Translations under genes and position numbers: made by a program
NCBI GenBank assembly: GCA_964510205.1
Contig: CAZEBW010000046.1
Coordinates: forward strand, 1-29,169
Origin: CAZEBW01 sp964510205
GTDB lineage: Bacteria > Chloroflexota > Anaerolineae > VGOG01
DNA length: 29,169 nucleotides
Direction of reading: 5' to 3'
Shown: one piece after another, positions 14,003 to 23,128 of the stretch
How positions within the stretch are numbered: the first letter of the stretch is position 1
Layout of the letters: each line of letters begins with the position of its first letter
Notes under the pieces: generated by a model
What the model was told of the DNA's origin: nothing
Seen by the model: the letters and a program-made list of their open reading frames with translations, nothing else
Database searches by the model: none

Positions 14003-14956
14003 TTACCTAACACTCACCAACGTCTGCAACTGGCCGATGGTCTCCTCCGCCTCGGCCACGATGCGCTCGATGAGTTCTTTGGCGGAGACAATGTCGTCAA
14101 CCATCCCGGCGATCTGCCCCGCCATGACGGAGCCGTTTTTGATGTCTCCTTCGATGGCGGCCAGCCTCAGCTTTCCCGTGCCAAACTCGATGATCTCCGC
14201 CTCCGATATGCCACGCCTCTCTAGCTCCTGAAACTCGTGCACCATGGGGTTCTTGAGGGCGCGAACGGGATGGCCCAGGCTGTGCCCCGTGGTCATCGTG
14301 GAGCGGTCCCTGGCCTTTAGAATGGCCTGCTTGTAGTTCTCGTGGACGGTGCAATCGGTGGTGCAGATGAAGCGGGTGCCCATCTGGATGGCCTGCGCGC
14401 CCAGGGCCAGGGCTGCCGCCAGGCCTCGCCCATCAGCGATGCCGCCAGCGGCGATGACCGGCACGTCCACCGCGCTCGTCACCTGGGCTATCAGAGGCAT
14501 GGTGGCTATGTCGCCGATGTGCCCGCCCGATTCCATGCCCTCAGCGACCAGAGCGTCGGCGCCTCGGCTGGCCAAACGCTTGGCCAAAGGCACCGAGGCG
14601 ATGACAGGAATGACGGTGATGCCGGCTTCTTTGAGACGGGCCATGTGGTTCCCCGGTCTCCAAGCCCCGATGACCACGATTTCTACACCCTCTTCAATGC
14701 AAAGGGTCACGATGTCGTCGGCGCATTGGGAGACGGCCAGAGGGATGTTCAGCCCGAAGGGTTTATCAGTCAACTCCCTGACCAAACGGATATCGTGGGC
14801 GATGTCCTCCGCAGGGGCATTGCCTCCTCCGATCACGCCCAGACCGCCGGCATTGGAAACGGCGGCGGCGAGCTCGGCTGTGCCTACCCAGGCCATGCCT
14901 CCTTGCACGATGGGGTGCTCTATACCTAGCAGATCACAGAGGGGTGTTCTGATCAT
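14003..14956 (-). CDS. fabK: Enoyl-ACP reductase II FabK (FMN-dependent)
   Basis: The TIM-barrel flavoprotein has 317 residues. Motifs: PIVQGGMAWVGTAELAAAVS at the N-terminus, KPFGLNIPL, ESGGHIGDIATMPLI, PVIAAGGIADGRGLAAALAL, MGTRFICTTDC. These are shared with nitronate monooxygenases, but its place in a fab operon beside fabD and fabG and the overall pattern favour FabK, which reduces the enoyl-ACP double bond. The start at ATG 14956 follows GGGAGG by five bases; upstream in-frame codons overlap rpmF. No FabI or FabL is visible in the window. Confidence 0.88.
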   Translation of the reverse strand: MIRTPLCDLLGIEHPIVQGGMAWVGTAELAAAVSNAGGLGVIGGGNAPAEDIAHDIRLVRELTDKPFGLNIPLAVSQCADDIVTLCIEEGVEIVVIGAWRPGNHMARLKEAGITVIPVIASVPLAKRLASRGADALVAEGMESGGHIGDIATMPLIAQVTSAVDVPVIAAGGIADGRGLAAALALGAQAIQMGTRFICTTDCTVHENYKQAILKARDRSTMTTGHSLGHPVRALKNPMVHEFQELERRGISEAEIIEFGTGKLRLAAIEGDIKNGSVMAGQIAGMVDDIVSAKELIERIVAEAEETIGQLQTLVSVR

Positions 14957-14978
14957 GCTTGCCTCCCAGTTGAAGCGG

Positions 14979-15173
14979 CTATTCGCTCGTCTCTTCCTTG
15001 GCTTCGATGACTTGGACGCCACGGTAAGCGCCGCAGGATGGGCAGACGTGGTGGTGCAGCCGTAGCTCGTGGCACTGAGGGCAGGTGACGAGGTTGGGCC
15101 TCTTCAGCGCGTGATGAGCGCGACGCTTGCCTCGACGCGCCTTGGAAATCCTTATCTTAGGTAGTGCTCCCAT
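14979..15173 (-). CDS. rpmF: 50S ribosomal protein L32
   Basis: This 64-residue basic protein has the L32 pattern: RRGKRRAHHALKRPNLV, then a zinc ribbon with CPQC and CPSC. It is the first gene of the fab operon, as in many bacteria where rpmF precedes lipid genes. GGAG lies about 12 bases upstream of the ATG, a long spacing. Its leader contains an inverted pair of heptamer arrays and is served by a consensus promoter at 15316-15288. Confidence 0.95.
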   Translation of the reverse strand: MGALPKIRISKARRGKRRAHHALKRPNLVTCPQCHELRLHHHVCPSCGAYRGVQVIEAKEETSE

Positions 15174-15204
15174 TTGTTTTTCACTCTCCTTCCATAGTCG
15201 GTAA

Positions 15205-15276
15205 GTAAAACGTGATCCGTGAAACGTGGGCAGCCGTTCTTACGTTTCACGCTTTACGTTTCACGTTTGACGTTTG
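15205..15276. repeat. Inverted pair of heptamer arrays in the rpmF leader
   Basis: Four units on the left (GTAAAAC, GTGATCC, GTGAAAC, GTGGGCA at 15205-15232) face five complementary-type units on the right (ACGTTTC, ACGCTTT, ACGTTTC, ACGTTTG, ACGTTTG at 15242-15276). The transcript from the promoter at 15288-15316 could fold them into a hairpin between the start site and rpmF. Confidence 0.7.
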
Positions 15277-15287
15277 ATCTGAGCTTC

Positions 15288-15316
15288 ATTATAAGACAGA
15301 GTGGCTATTGTGTCAA
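15288..15316 (-). promoter_or_regulatory. Consensus sigma-70 promoter for the rpmF-fab-nusB-tat run
   Basis: On the minus strand, TTGACA (15316-15311) is followed by exactly 17 bases and TATAAT (15293-15288), a perfect match to both boxes with optimal spacing. The predicted start site is near 15281, leaving a leader of about 108 bases before rpmF. The -35 box overlaps the stop codon of the coiled-coil gene. Confidence 0.85.
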
Positions 15317-15807
15317 GAAGCGAGCCTGGCCTCTTCTGCCATCTTGTTGGCTTCAGGGTTTGCTTCACTCTCTTGCACGACCCGGATGCCATTTTGCACC
15401 GTGTTCAGCAGGCCGGCCAACTGCGACTCCAGGCGGCTCAGAGTGGCGATAACATAGTCGTCGGCGTCGGTTTTGACTTTCTCCGCCTCGTGCTCGGCTC
15501 GCTCGATGATGGTGCGAGCCCGGGCTTCGGCTATTTTGCTGATCTCTTGCTCGCCCAGCGCCTGCTGAGCCTGCTCTTTGGCTAAGGCCACGATGCGTTC
15601 CGCTTCCTCGTGGGCCTGAGCAATAATCCGCTCCCTCTCCCGCTCAGTCCTCTTGGCCTGCCTGACCTCCTCGGGGATGCGCGAGCGCATCTCATTGATG
15701 ATGTCGAAACACACTTCTTCATCAATGAGCACCCTGGAGGTGAGGGGAATCCGTTGGCCCTCGGTAAGCCTGGATTCCAATTCGTCAATTAGATAAAGGA
15801 TGTCCAT
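15313..15807 (-). CDS. Coiled-coil protein, DivIVA/ATPase-like, downstream of coaD
   Basis: The protein has 164 residues. A short N-terminal domain (DILYLIDELESRLTEGQRIP) contains the IPLTSRVLIDEEVCFDIINE segment and is followed by a long heptad-rich, A/E/K/R-rich helix from about residue 50 to 125, then VIATLSRLESQLAGLLNTVQNG. Proteins of this type are common next to coaD and rpmF in Chloroflexi-like genomes and are sometimes labelled ATPase without a visible nucleotide site. A DivIVA-like scaffolding role is inference. The ATG at 15807 is eight bases after AAGGGGG; an ATG two codons earlier is too close. A small CTCCCGC/GCGGGAA hairpin lies just upstream. Confidence 0.75.
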   Translation of the reverse strand: MDILYLIDELESRLTEGQRIPLTSRVLIDEEVCFDIINEMRSRIPEEVRQAKRTERERERIIAQAHEEAERIVALAKEQAQQALGEQEISKIAEARARTIIERAEHEAEKVKTDADDYVIATLSRLESQLAGLLNTVQNGIRVVQESEANPEANKMAEEARLAS

Positions 15808-15905
15808 TTCCATTACCCCCTTTGCAGTTCCCGCTCGGCGGGAGCTTATTTGGATCAGTCGTCAGATAGAATTCAGATAGAATGAAGAAGCCTGACGGGA
15901 TGGCT

Positions 15906-16433
15906 TCAGTCTCTCAAAGAGACGATCTGTACTTTGTCATTCCCCTTTTCTCCCAACCCCTCGAACTTCTGTTTGAGAGCAGATGCGACGTGGGTAGATA
16001 CCATGTTGTCTATGCAGCCGCCGGCCATGGCCACTTCTTTGACCACACTGGAGCTGAGAAAAGAATAGTCCTGGCTGGCCATCAAACAGACAGTGTCAAT
16101 ATCCGGAGCCAGCTTTTTGTTGGTCAAGGCCAGTTGAAACTCCCATTCGAAATCGGAGAGCACCCTCAGGCCACGCACTACCACTTGCGCCCCTTTTTGG
16201 CGGGCGAAATCCACGGTCAGACAATCGTAGCTTTCGATGCTGACATTGCTGAGATGCTTCAGAGATTGGCGCGTCATCGCCAGCCGTTCCTCGGTGGAGA
16301 AGAGAAGTCTCTTCAAAGGACGCGCGTACACCGCAGCGATCAGTTCATCGAAGATGGCCGCCGCCCTTGTCGCAATGTCTATGTGGCCATTGGTGATGGG
16401 GTCAAAGGTGGCGGGATAGATGGCTGTAACCAT
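15906..16433 (-). CDS. coaD: Phosphopantetheine adenylyltransferase CoaD
   Basis: CoaD transfers AMP to 4'-phosphopantetheine in CoA biosynthesis. The nucleotidyltransferase motif YPATFDPITNGHIDI (usual YPGTFDP, here alanine for glycine), the central RGLRVLSDFEWEFQLALTN and SQDYSFLSSSVVKEVAM are all present. Its 175 residues are slightly longer than usual because of a C-terminal tail. The start is certain: GGAGG, six bases, ATG. It follows recG by 19 bases. Confidence 0.96.
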   Translation of the reverse strand: MVTAIYPATFDPITNGHIDIATRAAAIFDELIAAVYARPLKRLLFSTEERLAMTRQSLKHLSNVSIESYDCLTVDFARQKGAQVVVRGLRVLSDFEWEFQLALTNKKLAPDIDTVCLMASQDYSFLSSSVVKEVAMAGGCIDNMVSTHVASALKQKFEGLGEKGNDKVQIVSLRD

Positions 16434-16452
16434 AGAAGACCTCCATGGGGCG

Positions 16453-18909
16453 TTAACTGATGTCGCCCTCTCCTCTCCAAAACTCCGCTACCTGGCGAGC
16501 CAAGAGGCGATGCTCTGGCTTGCTCAGGTCTGGATCATCTTGGAAGAGGGCTTGGGCCTCGGCGCGGGCCTGCTCCAAAATCCCCACGTCGCTGAGCTTG
16601 GCCAGCTTGAGGTCGGGCAGGCCGCTCTGGCGGGTGCCGAAGAACTCGCCGGGACCTCGTATCTCCAGATCCTTCTCGGCCAGGGCGAAACCATCTTGGG
16701 TGGACTCGATGGCGCGCAGCCGCTGCCAGTGCGGTTCACCGGCATCGGCCTGTGAAGTCGAGGAGTCGGAGAGGAGCAGGCAGTAGGATTGATGCTCGCT
16801 CCGACCCACCCGGCCACGGAACTGATGCAGCTGAGCCAGGCCGAAACGGTTGGCCCCTTCCACTAGCATGACGGTGGCGTTGGGCACGTCTATGCCCACC
16901 TCTACCACCGAGGTGGAGACCAGGATGTCGAACTCACCGCGTTTGAAGGCCGCCATGACCGCCTCTTTTTCCTCTCCCCTCAGGCGACCGTGGAGAAGGC
17001 CCAGCTTCAGATCGGGGAAGATCACTTTTTGAAGCCGCCGATGTTCCTCCACAGCGGCCTTGGCCTCGATCTTGTCCGACTCTTCCACCAGCGGACAGAT
17101 GATGAAGGCCTGGTGACCTTTCTCGATCTGACTGCGCAGGAAAGCATAGGCCCGCTCCCGCTCTCGCGGCATGAGCCAACGGGTCTTTATCTCGCGCCGA
17201 CCGGGGGGCAGCTCGTCAATGACCGAGATGTCCAAATCGCCATAGATGGTCAGGGCCAGGCTGCGAGGGATGGGCGTCGCACTCATGACCAGCACGTGGG
17301 GGCACACGGGACCTGTCTCCGCGATGCCTTTCTGGCGCAAGGTGGCCCGCTGCCTCACCCCAAAGCGATGCTGCTCGTCAATGACGGCCAGGCCCAGGTC
17401 CTCAAACTCCACGCTCTCCTGGATCAGGGCATGGGTGCCGATGAGGATGTCGGCCTCTCCAGCGGCGGCCTCCTCGCGGATTCGCTCTTTCTCCGCCGGC
17501 GACAGGCTGCCGGTGAGAAGACGAATTGTGGTGGGGGGTTCAATGTTCGCCAGCAAGTCGGTGACGGTTCTGTAGTGCTGCTCGGCCAATATTTCGGTGG
17601 GGGCCATGATCACGGCCTGACAGGCGTTGGCCACAGCCAAGAGCATGGCCGCTGCCGCTATCACCGTCTTGCCGGAACCGACGTCGCCCTGGAGGAGGCG
17701 GCTCATGGGATAAGGTTGGCGCAGGTCGTTGGCGATCTCTCGCAGCACGCGCTGTTGGGCGTTGGTCAGGCGGAAAGGCAGCGACTGGACGAATGAATTG
17801 AGCAACTCTTGGTCAATGGTCAAGGGCCGGCCTGCCTTAGATCGCCAGAGATGTCGTTGCCGCTGCACCCCCAACTGGATCAGGAGGAACTCGTCGAAGC
17901 AAAGGCGGTGCCGGACCCGCTTGAGGCTCTCCTCGCTCTCGGGGAAGTGGATTTGGCTGATAGCGGTCTCTAAGTCCACCACCCTAGCTCTCTCACGCAT
18001 GTTCTCGGGTAAATGATCGGGGAAGCGCTTAGACCAGTAGGCCACCGTCTTCTTCATCAGACGGCGCAGCCAGCGAGCGCTCATCCCTTTGGTCAGGGGG
18101 TAGACGGGCACGAGACGGCCGGTATGGACGAGCTCCTTCTCCAGAGGCTCCCATTCCGGCGATTGGAAGACCAGGCGACCCAGATACTCATCCACTTTGC
18201 CGCTGATGACGATCTGGCGGCCAGGGGGCAAGCGCTTGACCAAGTAAGGCTGGTTGAACCAGGTGGCTTGAATGGTTCCTGTGCCGTCGGAGATGATGCT
18301 GTTGACGATGATGCCTCCGCTTCGTGTCTTGCGGGTCTTGGTTTGCCAGACATTGCCCATGATGGTCACTTCTTCGCCATACTCCAACTGACTGATGGTC
18401 TTCAGGGAGCTGAAGTCGTTGTATCGGTGGGGGAACAGATACAGCAGGTCTAGGATGGTCTCCACGCCTAGTCGCTTGAACCGCTTGGCGTGCACCGGCC
18501 CGATGCCCACCACGGCGGTGACAGGTGAGTCCAGGCCCAGGCGTTGGCCGGTTGAGGGCGCTGGCGGCTGCTTCTCTCTCGGTTCGACAGCTTTTCCAGG
18601 CGGCGCTTGTCTCACCTGCGTCGGCTTCTGCTCCGGCTTGGAGGACGAGGCGGCTTTGGCCAATATCTCATCTACAGCCCTCGCCCGCGCCTCGCGATCT
18701 TCCAAAGCTGGATATCTCTGGAGCGAGGCGGCGATCTCTTCCACCAGGCGAGCACGCTCCACTCCCTCGGCCTCCTGGCGAGCCTCCTCGCGCCAGAAGG
18801 GGGCGAACTGTTCCAAACCGCCAATGACTGCCTTGTTGTGGTAACCTTGTTCCTTTTCCAATGCCAATATCTTGGCCAATTTCTCAAAAGCGTTAGCGCC
18901 AGCCGTCAT
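16453..18909 (-). CDS. recG: ATP-dependent DNA helicase RecG
   Basis: RecG remodels stalled replication forks and Holliday junctions. The protein has 818 residues. Residues 1 to about 120 are an extra charged helical extension ending in a Pro/Lys-rich linker. A helix-hairpin-like segment (VVGIGPVHAKRFKRLGV) leads into the wedge OB fold (about 165-265). Helicase motifs follow: Walker A GDVGSGKT at 408-415, DEQH at 511-514, SATPIPR, HGRLRGEEKEAVM, QFRGRVGR. All key motifs are intact. GGAGG precedes the ATG. The order recG-coaD on one strand resembles Chloroflexi arrangements. Confidence 0.96.
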   Translation of the reverse strand: MTAGANAFEKLAKILALEKEQGYHNKAVIGGLEQFAPFWREEARQEAEGVERARLVEEIAASLQRYPALEDREARARAVDEILAKAASSSKPEQKPTQVRQAPPGKAVEPREKQPPAPSTGQRLGLDSPVTAVVGIGPVHAKRFKRLGVETILDLLYLFPHRYNDFSSLKTISQLEYGEEVTIMGNVWQTKTRKTRSGGIIVNSIISDGTGTIQATWFNQPYLVKRLPPGRQIVISGKVDEYLGRLVFQSPEWEPLEKELVHTGRLVPVYPLTKGMSARWLRRLMKKTVAYWSKRFPDHLPENMRERARVVDLETAISQIHFPESEESLKRVRHRLCFDEFLLIQLGVQRQRHLWRSKAGRPLTIDQELLNSFVQSLPFRLTNAQQRVLREIANDLRQPYPMSRLLQGDVGSGKTVIAAAAMLLAVANACQAVIMAPTEILAEQHYRTVTDLLANIEPPTTIRLLTGSLSPAEKERIREEAAAGEADILIGTHALIQESVEFEDLGLAVIDEQHRFGVRQRATLRQKGIAETGPVCPHVLVMSATPIPRSLALTIYGDLDISVIDELPPGRREIKTRWLMPRERERAYAFLRSQIEKGHQAFIICPLVEESDKIEAKAAVEEHRRLQKVIFPDLKLGLLHGRLRGEEKEAVMAAFKRGEFDILVSTSVVEVGIDVPNATVMLVEGANRFGLAQLHQFRGRVGRSEHQSYCLLLSDSSTSQADAGEPHWQRLRAIESTQDGFALAEKDLEIRGPGEFFGTRQSGLPDLKLAKLSDVGILEQARAEAQALFQDDPDLSKPEHRLLARQVAEFWRGEGDIS

Positions 18910-19014
18910 ACAACCTCCGTTAGGCTATCTTGTAGCAGGGCAGCCCCCCACGCCCGCGGGCCGGTGGCCCTTCCACTGGCTCAGGACAGGCATGGGAGCT
19001 GTCTCTGCTGGTTG

Positions 19015-19869
19015 CTAAGATTCGAACCCCTCATAGACGATCACGCCGAGGCCATTGGGCCCCACGTGACAGGCCAGCACGGGGCCGTAGACCAGGATGG
19101 GGGGCTTGATCTTAGGAAAAATGGTCTCCAGCCGCTCGATCAGCATCTTGGTCTCCACGATAGGCTCAGGCGTGCTCTGCAGAATGGCCATCTGCTCGAT
19201 TTGCGAGAACTCGCCAATAAACTCGAAAAGCTTGTCCACGGCGCCCTCGCGGTCGCGCACCTTTTCCAGGGGAATGATTTCGCCTTCCTCTATCGCCAGG
19301 AAGGGTTTGATGTTCAACAGAGTGCCCATCAGGGCCTGGGCGGGGCCAATGCGCCCTTTTCTTTCCAGATATTCCAGGGTCTCCGCCAGGAAGACGATGT
19401 AGATGCGGGGAATCATGCCGCGTATCAGAAACTCGATATCCTCCAGGGACTGGCCCTGGGCTGCGGCCTGGGCGGCGGCGGTAGCCAGGATCCCCAAGCC
19501 CAATGAGGTGGTGAGGGAGTCAACGACAGTGATCTGGCAGCGCCCCAAGAAGGTCCGAGATGCTGCGATCGCTCTGTCGCAAGTTCGATTCAGCTTGTTG
19601 GAGACGTGAATGGACATGATCTGGTCTGTGGTCTTGCTCAGTTTGCTGTAGACGGCCTGGAAATCTTCCACCGACGGAGGAATGGCCACCGGCATGGCGG
19701 AGCTGCGGTCCAGCTTTTGGAAGAATTCCTCCGGCGTGATGTCCACGCCCTCCAGGAAGGTCTCATCGCCGAGGCGAACTGTGAGGGGGACGACGGTGAT
19801 CTCCAGCCTCTTGGCCACACCTACTTCCAGGTATGCAGTGCTGTCTGTAACGATCTTAACTTTCGCCAT
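19015..19869 (-). CDS. DegV family fatty-acid-binding protein (FakB-like)
   Basis: The protein has 284 residues from the ATG at 19869, which lies after GGGAGG; an ATG four codons upstream overlaps that site. The DegV pattern is clear: VKIVTDSTAYL at the N-terminus, VVPLTVRLGDETFLEG, VDSLTTSLGLGIL, RKGRIGPAQALMGTLLNIKPFL and ACHVGPNGLGVI near the end. DegV proteins bind a fatty acid and present it to the kinase FakA (established in Firmicutes). A FakA-like gene is 3.3 kb upstream on the same strand, so a working pair is likely. Confidence 0.92.
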   Translation of the reverse strand: MAKVKIVTDSTAYLEVGVAKRLEITVVPLTVRLGDETFLEGVDITPEEFFQKLDRSSAMPVAIPPSVEDFQAVYSKLSKTTDQIMSIHVSNKLNRTCDRAIAASRTFLGRCQITVVDSLTTSLGLGILATAAAQAAAQGQSLEDIEFLIRGMIPRIYIVFLAETLEYLERKGRIGPAQALMGTLLNIKPFLAIEEGEIIPLEKVRDREGAVDKLFEFIGEFSQIEQMAILQSTPEPIVETKMLIERLETIFPKIKPPILVYGPVLACHVGPNGLGVIVYEGFES

Positions 19870-19901
19870 TTCACCTCCCATTTCGGAGTTCTGACCAGCT
19901 T

Positions 19902-20125
19902 GACAATGTTAGATTGCGGGCCAAGTGTCATTGCGAGCTACTCCATAGCGCAGTCGCGCTACTCATTGGAGAAGAAACAATCGTAGGTGTCATCGCGAGG
20001 AGCGGGCTTTGCGACGAAGCGATCCCCAATTCGCGTGGTGGAGATTGCTTCGGCAAAAAGACGCCTCGCAATGACACAGCCGCAACTTGTTTCTTAGTTA
20101 GGAGCGGAGCGACGAAGCAATGACA
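19902..20125. repeat. Dispersed CATTGCGAG-type repeat cluster
   Basis: The region begins GACAATGTTAG, like the 3273 element, and carries TCATTGCGAG, GACGAAGCGATCCCCAATTC, GGAGATTGCTTCGGC and CTCGCAATGACA in succession, with inverted partners inside. Bases 20013-20098 are a near-identical inverted copy of 29084-29169. It fills most of the space between the DegV gene and the HD-GYP gene. A short open frame through it is repeat sequence, not a gene. Confidence 0.75.
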
Positions 20126-20151
20126 TACATCATAATCATGCTGAAAAGGTA

Positions 20152-23067
20152 CTAGCTGGCGTACTCAAACCTCTCCTCGGCGAAGAGCTTCAAGCAGGCG
20201 TCCGCAACCTCTGCATCGTAAAGGACGCCCTTCTTTCGTGATATTTCCGTGAGCGCTTTGTCTATGCCTAGAGACGATCTGTAAGGCCGGTGAGAGGCCA
20301 TCGCGGTGATGACGTCCGCCACAGCCAGGATCCTTGCTTCCAGGAGGATGTCCTCGCCCGATAGGCCCTGCGGATAACCAGAGCCATCCGCCCTTTCGTG
20401 ATGTTGAAGCACGATCTGGGCCACCGGCCATGGAAAGTCAAATTCCTTCAACACGTTATAACCAGCTTGGACGTGCATCCTAATCATACCATATTCAATG
20501 TCGCTCAACCGACTTGGCTTACTGAGAATCTCGGCGGGTATGGTGATCTTGCCGAGGTCATGAATCAGCCCGGCCATACGGAGCCCTTGGATACGTTCCT
20601 TGGAAAGGCGCATCTCGTTGGCGATGGCGATGGCCAGTTGAGTGGCTTGCCGTTGGTGACTAGCCGTGTAGGGATCCCTCATCCCGATGGTTGACACCAG
20701 GACTTCTATCGTTCCTTCAAGGGTTCTCTGCAATTGCTCCAGACTCTGCTGAAGTTCCCCCTCTGCCCGCTTGCGCTCGGCGAGCTCCTGCTGCGCCTGC
20801 TCGAACAGCCGAGCGTTCTCGATGGCGGTGGCAGCGGCGTCGGCGAAGGCTTCCAGCCGATGGGCGTCGGCGGGGCCGAACTGGCCCGGACGGGTACCGT
20901 CCACGTTGAGGATGCCCACCGTCAGGCCGCTCACGCAGATGGGGGCGCCGACGTAGGAGCGCAGCCACTTCCAACCTTCCCACACTTCCCAACCGGGTTC
21001 GGCGAACGTGTCCGAGACGAAGAGCGGTTCCCCGGCCTGAACCATTTGCACCACCTTGGATAACTCGGTGACGGGAGAGGCGAAACGAGTCATGCGCCCC
21101 CCCATGCCCAGGCGTTCGTACCCGCGAGAGCGAACCACCCGAGCAATACCGTCCTCTATCAACATGATGTTGAAGGCATCCCCCGCCACGACTCGCTCTA
21201 CCTGCTCTAGGATGCGGTCCAGCACCTGATCGGGCTCCAGGGTGCTGTTGATGGCAGCGGCGGCCTCCTCCAGCGCCTCGGCCAGTTCCCGTTGCTCCCG
21301 CTCGGCTTCGTACAGCCGGGTTTGCTCGATGGCCAGGGCCACCTGGTCGGCGATGGTGGAGAGCAGCAGTTCCTCCTCTTCTCCGTAGGCGCGGGTCTGA
21401 TAGGATTGCACGCAGATGATGCCTATCAACTGCTCGCCGATCAGCATCGGCGCCCCCAGCCACGATGCGGAGAGCTTCATCGTCCCCCACAGGTCCGGTG
21501 GCGGCAGGTCATCTCGCTCCTGTGCCAAGTCTCGGATGAGCAAGGGTTTCCCCTCGGCGATGACGCGGGAGGTCAACCCGACCTCCAGGGCTTGCCGCGC
21601 GGGGGGCTCCCGGACCCCTTCGTCCACTTGGATGCGGAAGTCCAGTTCGTTGGCCTCCTCGTCGTAGAGGGCGATGAAGAAGGCATCGGCTTGGAAGACG
21701 GAGGTGACCTCCTGATACACCGTCTCCATCAGGTCATCCAGGCCCAAAATAGAGCCGACGGCCCGGGCGATGCGATTGACCACTGCCAGTCGTTCGGCCC
21801 GGCTGCAGGTCTCTTCGTATAGACGGGCGTTTTGGATGGCGATGGCGGCCTGGGTGGCGAGCAGACTCAGTAGTTCAGCATCGGCTGGGGAGAAGCTGCG
21901 CGATGCATCGGCCTCGACGAGCAATACGCCCAGGAACTCCTCCCCCCAGTGCATGGGCGCACCCGCGATAGCTACGTTGGGCAGCCCCTCAAAGCTGGGC
22001 GCAAGGCCTTCCCAGTGTTGATAATCGTTCACGATGAGCGGCTCGCCCGTCTCCCAGACCTTGCCGGAGAGTCCCTCGCCTCGCTGGACAGTCACGCCCG
22101 CCGGCGCTGGGCTGGAACCGACGACGTTAGTCCACTCCAACGAGTCCCGTTCTGGCCGGTAGAGATCAATGCCGCCTGAAGTGCCCCCCAGCAGTTCGGT
22201 CGCTCGCGAGGCGATGGAGTAGAGAAGGGAGTCCAGGTCCAACTCTGCGGTGAGCTCCAGCCCCACCTGCCGCAACGCCTCTAACTGCGCCGTTCGCTGA
22301 CGGATCTCCTCCTCGGCCCGCTTGCGCTCGGTGATTTCCAGTGTGACCTCGATAGCGCCCTCAATTGCGCCGTCTGCTTCTCTGATTGGATAGCCTCGTA
22401 TCAACCACACTCTCCCGTCGGGAGAAGTTATTTCCGCCTCCTGTGGCTGACCGGTTTCAATGGCCTTGATGACAGGGCAACCTACACAAGGCTCATCACG
22501 CTGGTGCCAAATCTCGTAGCAATAGTGACCTACCAACTGCTCAGGCGACGAGTCCACCGATTCAGCCGCGGTCCTGTTAGCCCATAGTATTCTCAAATCT
22601 GTGTCTTGATGGGTGACCAGCTCCGACAAACTACTGAGGATCAGTGATTTTTCTTGCTCCGTTTTCCGCAGCGCCTCCTCGGCCTTCTGTTTCTCAACAG
22701 CCCTGCGGATGGTCATCAGCAATTGCTTCATGTCGTAGGGCTTCTGCTCGTAACCGTAGGCTCCCAGGTTGATGGCCTCGATGGCTGATTCCTGGGAGGC
22801 GTATCCGGTGAGCATGATGCAATCCGTGTCTGGACAACGCTCTTTGATCTCCCTCAGCAATTCCAGGCCAGACGTGTCTTCCAACCGGAGGTCTATCAGC
22901 GCTACGGCGGGCGTCTCTTCTTCGACTTTACGCAGGGCCGCCTTCCTCGTGGCGGCGGCTGTGGGCGCATAACCCTTGGCGCGAAGGGTGTCGGCAAGGG
23001 TCTTCACGAGATTGGGATCGTCATCTACGATGAGGATACGGGTCTTTGTATCTATGACTTGCCTCAC
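20152..23067 (-). CDS. Response regulator with PAS, three GAF domains and HD-GYP phosphodiesterase
   Basis: The protein has 971 residues. A receiver domain (about 10-125) has phospho-acceptor D59 in ALIDLRL. A PAS domain (about 140-255) contains a CVGCPV motif. Three GAF domains follow (roughly 275-420, 435-590, 605-760), then a short coiled linker and an HD-GYP domain with H836-D837 (HDLGK), HHE at 889 and GSGYP at 895-899. HD-GYP domains hydrolyse cyclic di-GMP (established). There is no transmembrane segment, so it probably acts in the cytoplasm. No partner histidine kinase is nearby. The start is a GTG very close to AGGAA, and is not certain. Confidence 0.92.
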   Translation of the reverse strand: MRQVIDTKTRILIVDDDPNLVKTLADTLRAKGYAPTAAATRKAALRKVEEETPAVALIDLRLEDTSGLELLREIKERCPDTDCIMLTGYASQESAIEAINLGAYGYEQKPYDMKQLLMTIRRAVEKQKAEEALRKTEQEKSLILSSLSELVTHQDTDLRILWANRTAAESVDSSPEQLVGHYCYEIWHQRDEPCVGCPVIKAIETGQPQEAEITSPDGRVWLIRGYPIREADGAIEGAIEVTLEITERKRAEEEIRQRTAQLEALRQVGLELTAELDLDSLLYSIASRATELLGGTSGGIDLYRPERDSLEWTNVVGSSPAPAGVTVQRGEGLSGKVWETGEPLIVNDYQHWEGLAPSFEGLPNVAIAGAPMHWGEEFLGVLLVEADASRSFSPADAELLSLLATQAAIAIQNARLYEETCSRAERLAVVNRIARAVGSILGLDDLMETVYQEVTSVFQADAFFIALYDEEANELDFRIQVDEGVREPPARQALEVGLTSRVIAEGKPLLIRDLAQERDDLPPPDLWGTMKLSASWLGAPMLIGEQLIGIICVQSYQTRAYGEEEELLLSTIADQVALAIEQTRLYEAEREQRELAEALEEAAAAINSTLEPDQVLDRILEQVERVVAGDAFNIMLIEDGIARVVRSRGYERLGMGGRMTRFASPVTELSKVVQMVQAGEPLFVSDTFAEPGWEVWEGWKWLRSYVGAPICVSGLTVGILNVDGTRPGQFGPADAHRLEAFADAAATAIENARLFEQAQQELAERKRAEGELQQSLEQLQRTLEGTIEVLVSTIGMRDPYTASHQRQATQLAIAIANEMRLSKERIQGLRMAGLIHDLGKITIPAEILSKPSRLSDIEYGMIRMHVQAGYNVLKEFDFPWPVAQIVLQHHERADGSGYPQGLSGEDILLEARILAVADVITAMASHRPYRSSLGIDKALTEISRKKGVLYDAEVADACLKLFAEERFEYAS

Positions 23068-23128
23068 TTTCCTTTTCTGACGCGCAAAGGTTCGACTGCT
23101 TTAGTAATGAGGAACGCGAGCCGTGATA

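Noticed and set aside
15863..15883. Direct repeat CAGATAGAAT x2 upstream of the coiled-coil gene as an operator
   Set aside because: Only two adjacent copies, no convincing promoter boxes beside them; too little to support a site.
18910..19014. GC-rich gap between recG and the DegV gene as a terminator or RNA
   Set aside because: Short imperfect complementarities only, with no stem plus T-run.
18607..19506. Plus-strand open frame of 299 codons opposite recG and the DegV gene
   Set aside because: It is antisense to two clear genes, crosses their junction, and shows no family pattern.
19914..20123. Plus-strand 69-codon frame in the gap before the HD-GYP gene
   Set aside because: It is made of the CATTGCGAG-type repeat; the same peptide-like string appears in the copy at the right edge. 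Not a gene.
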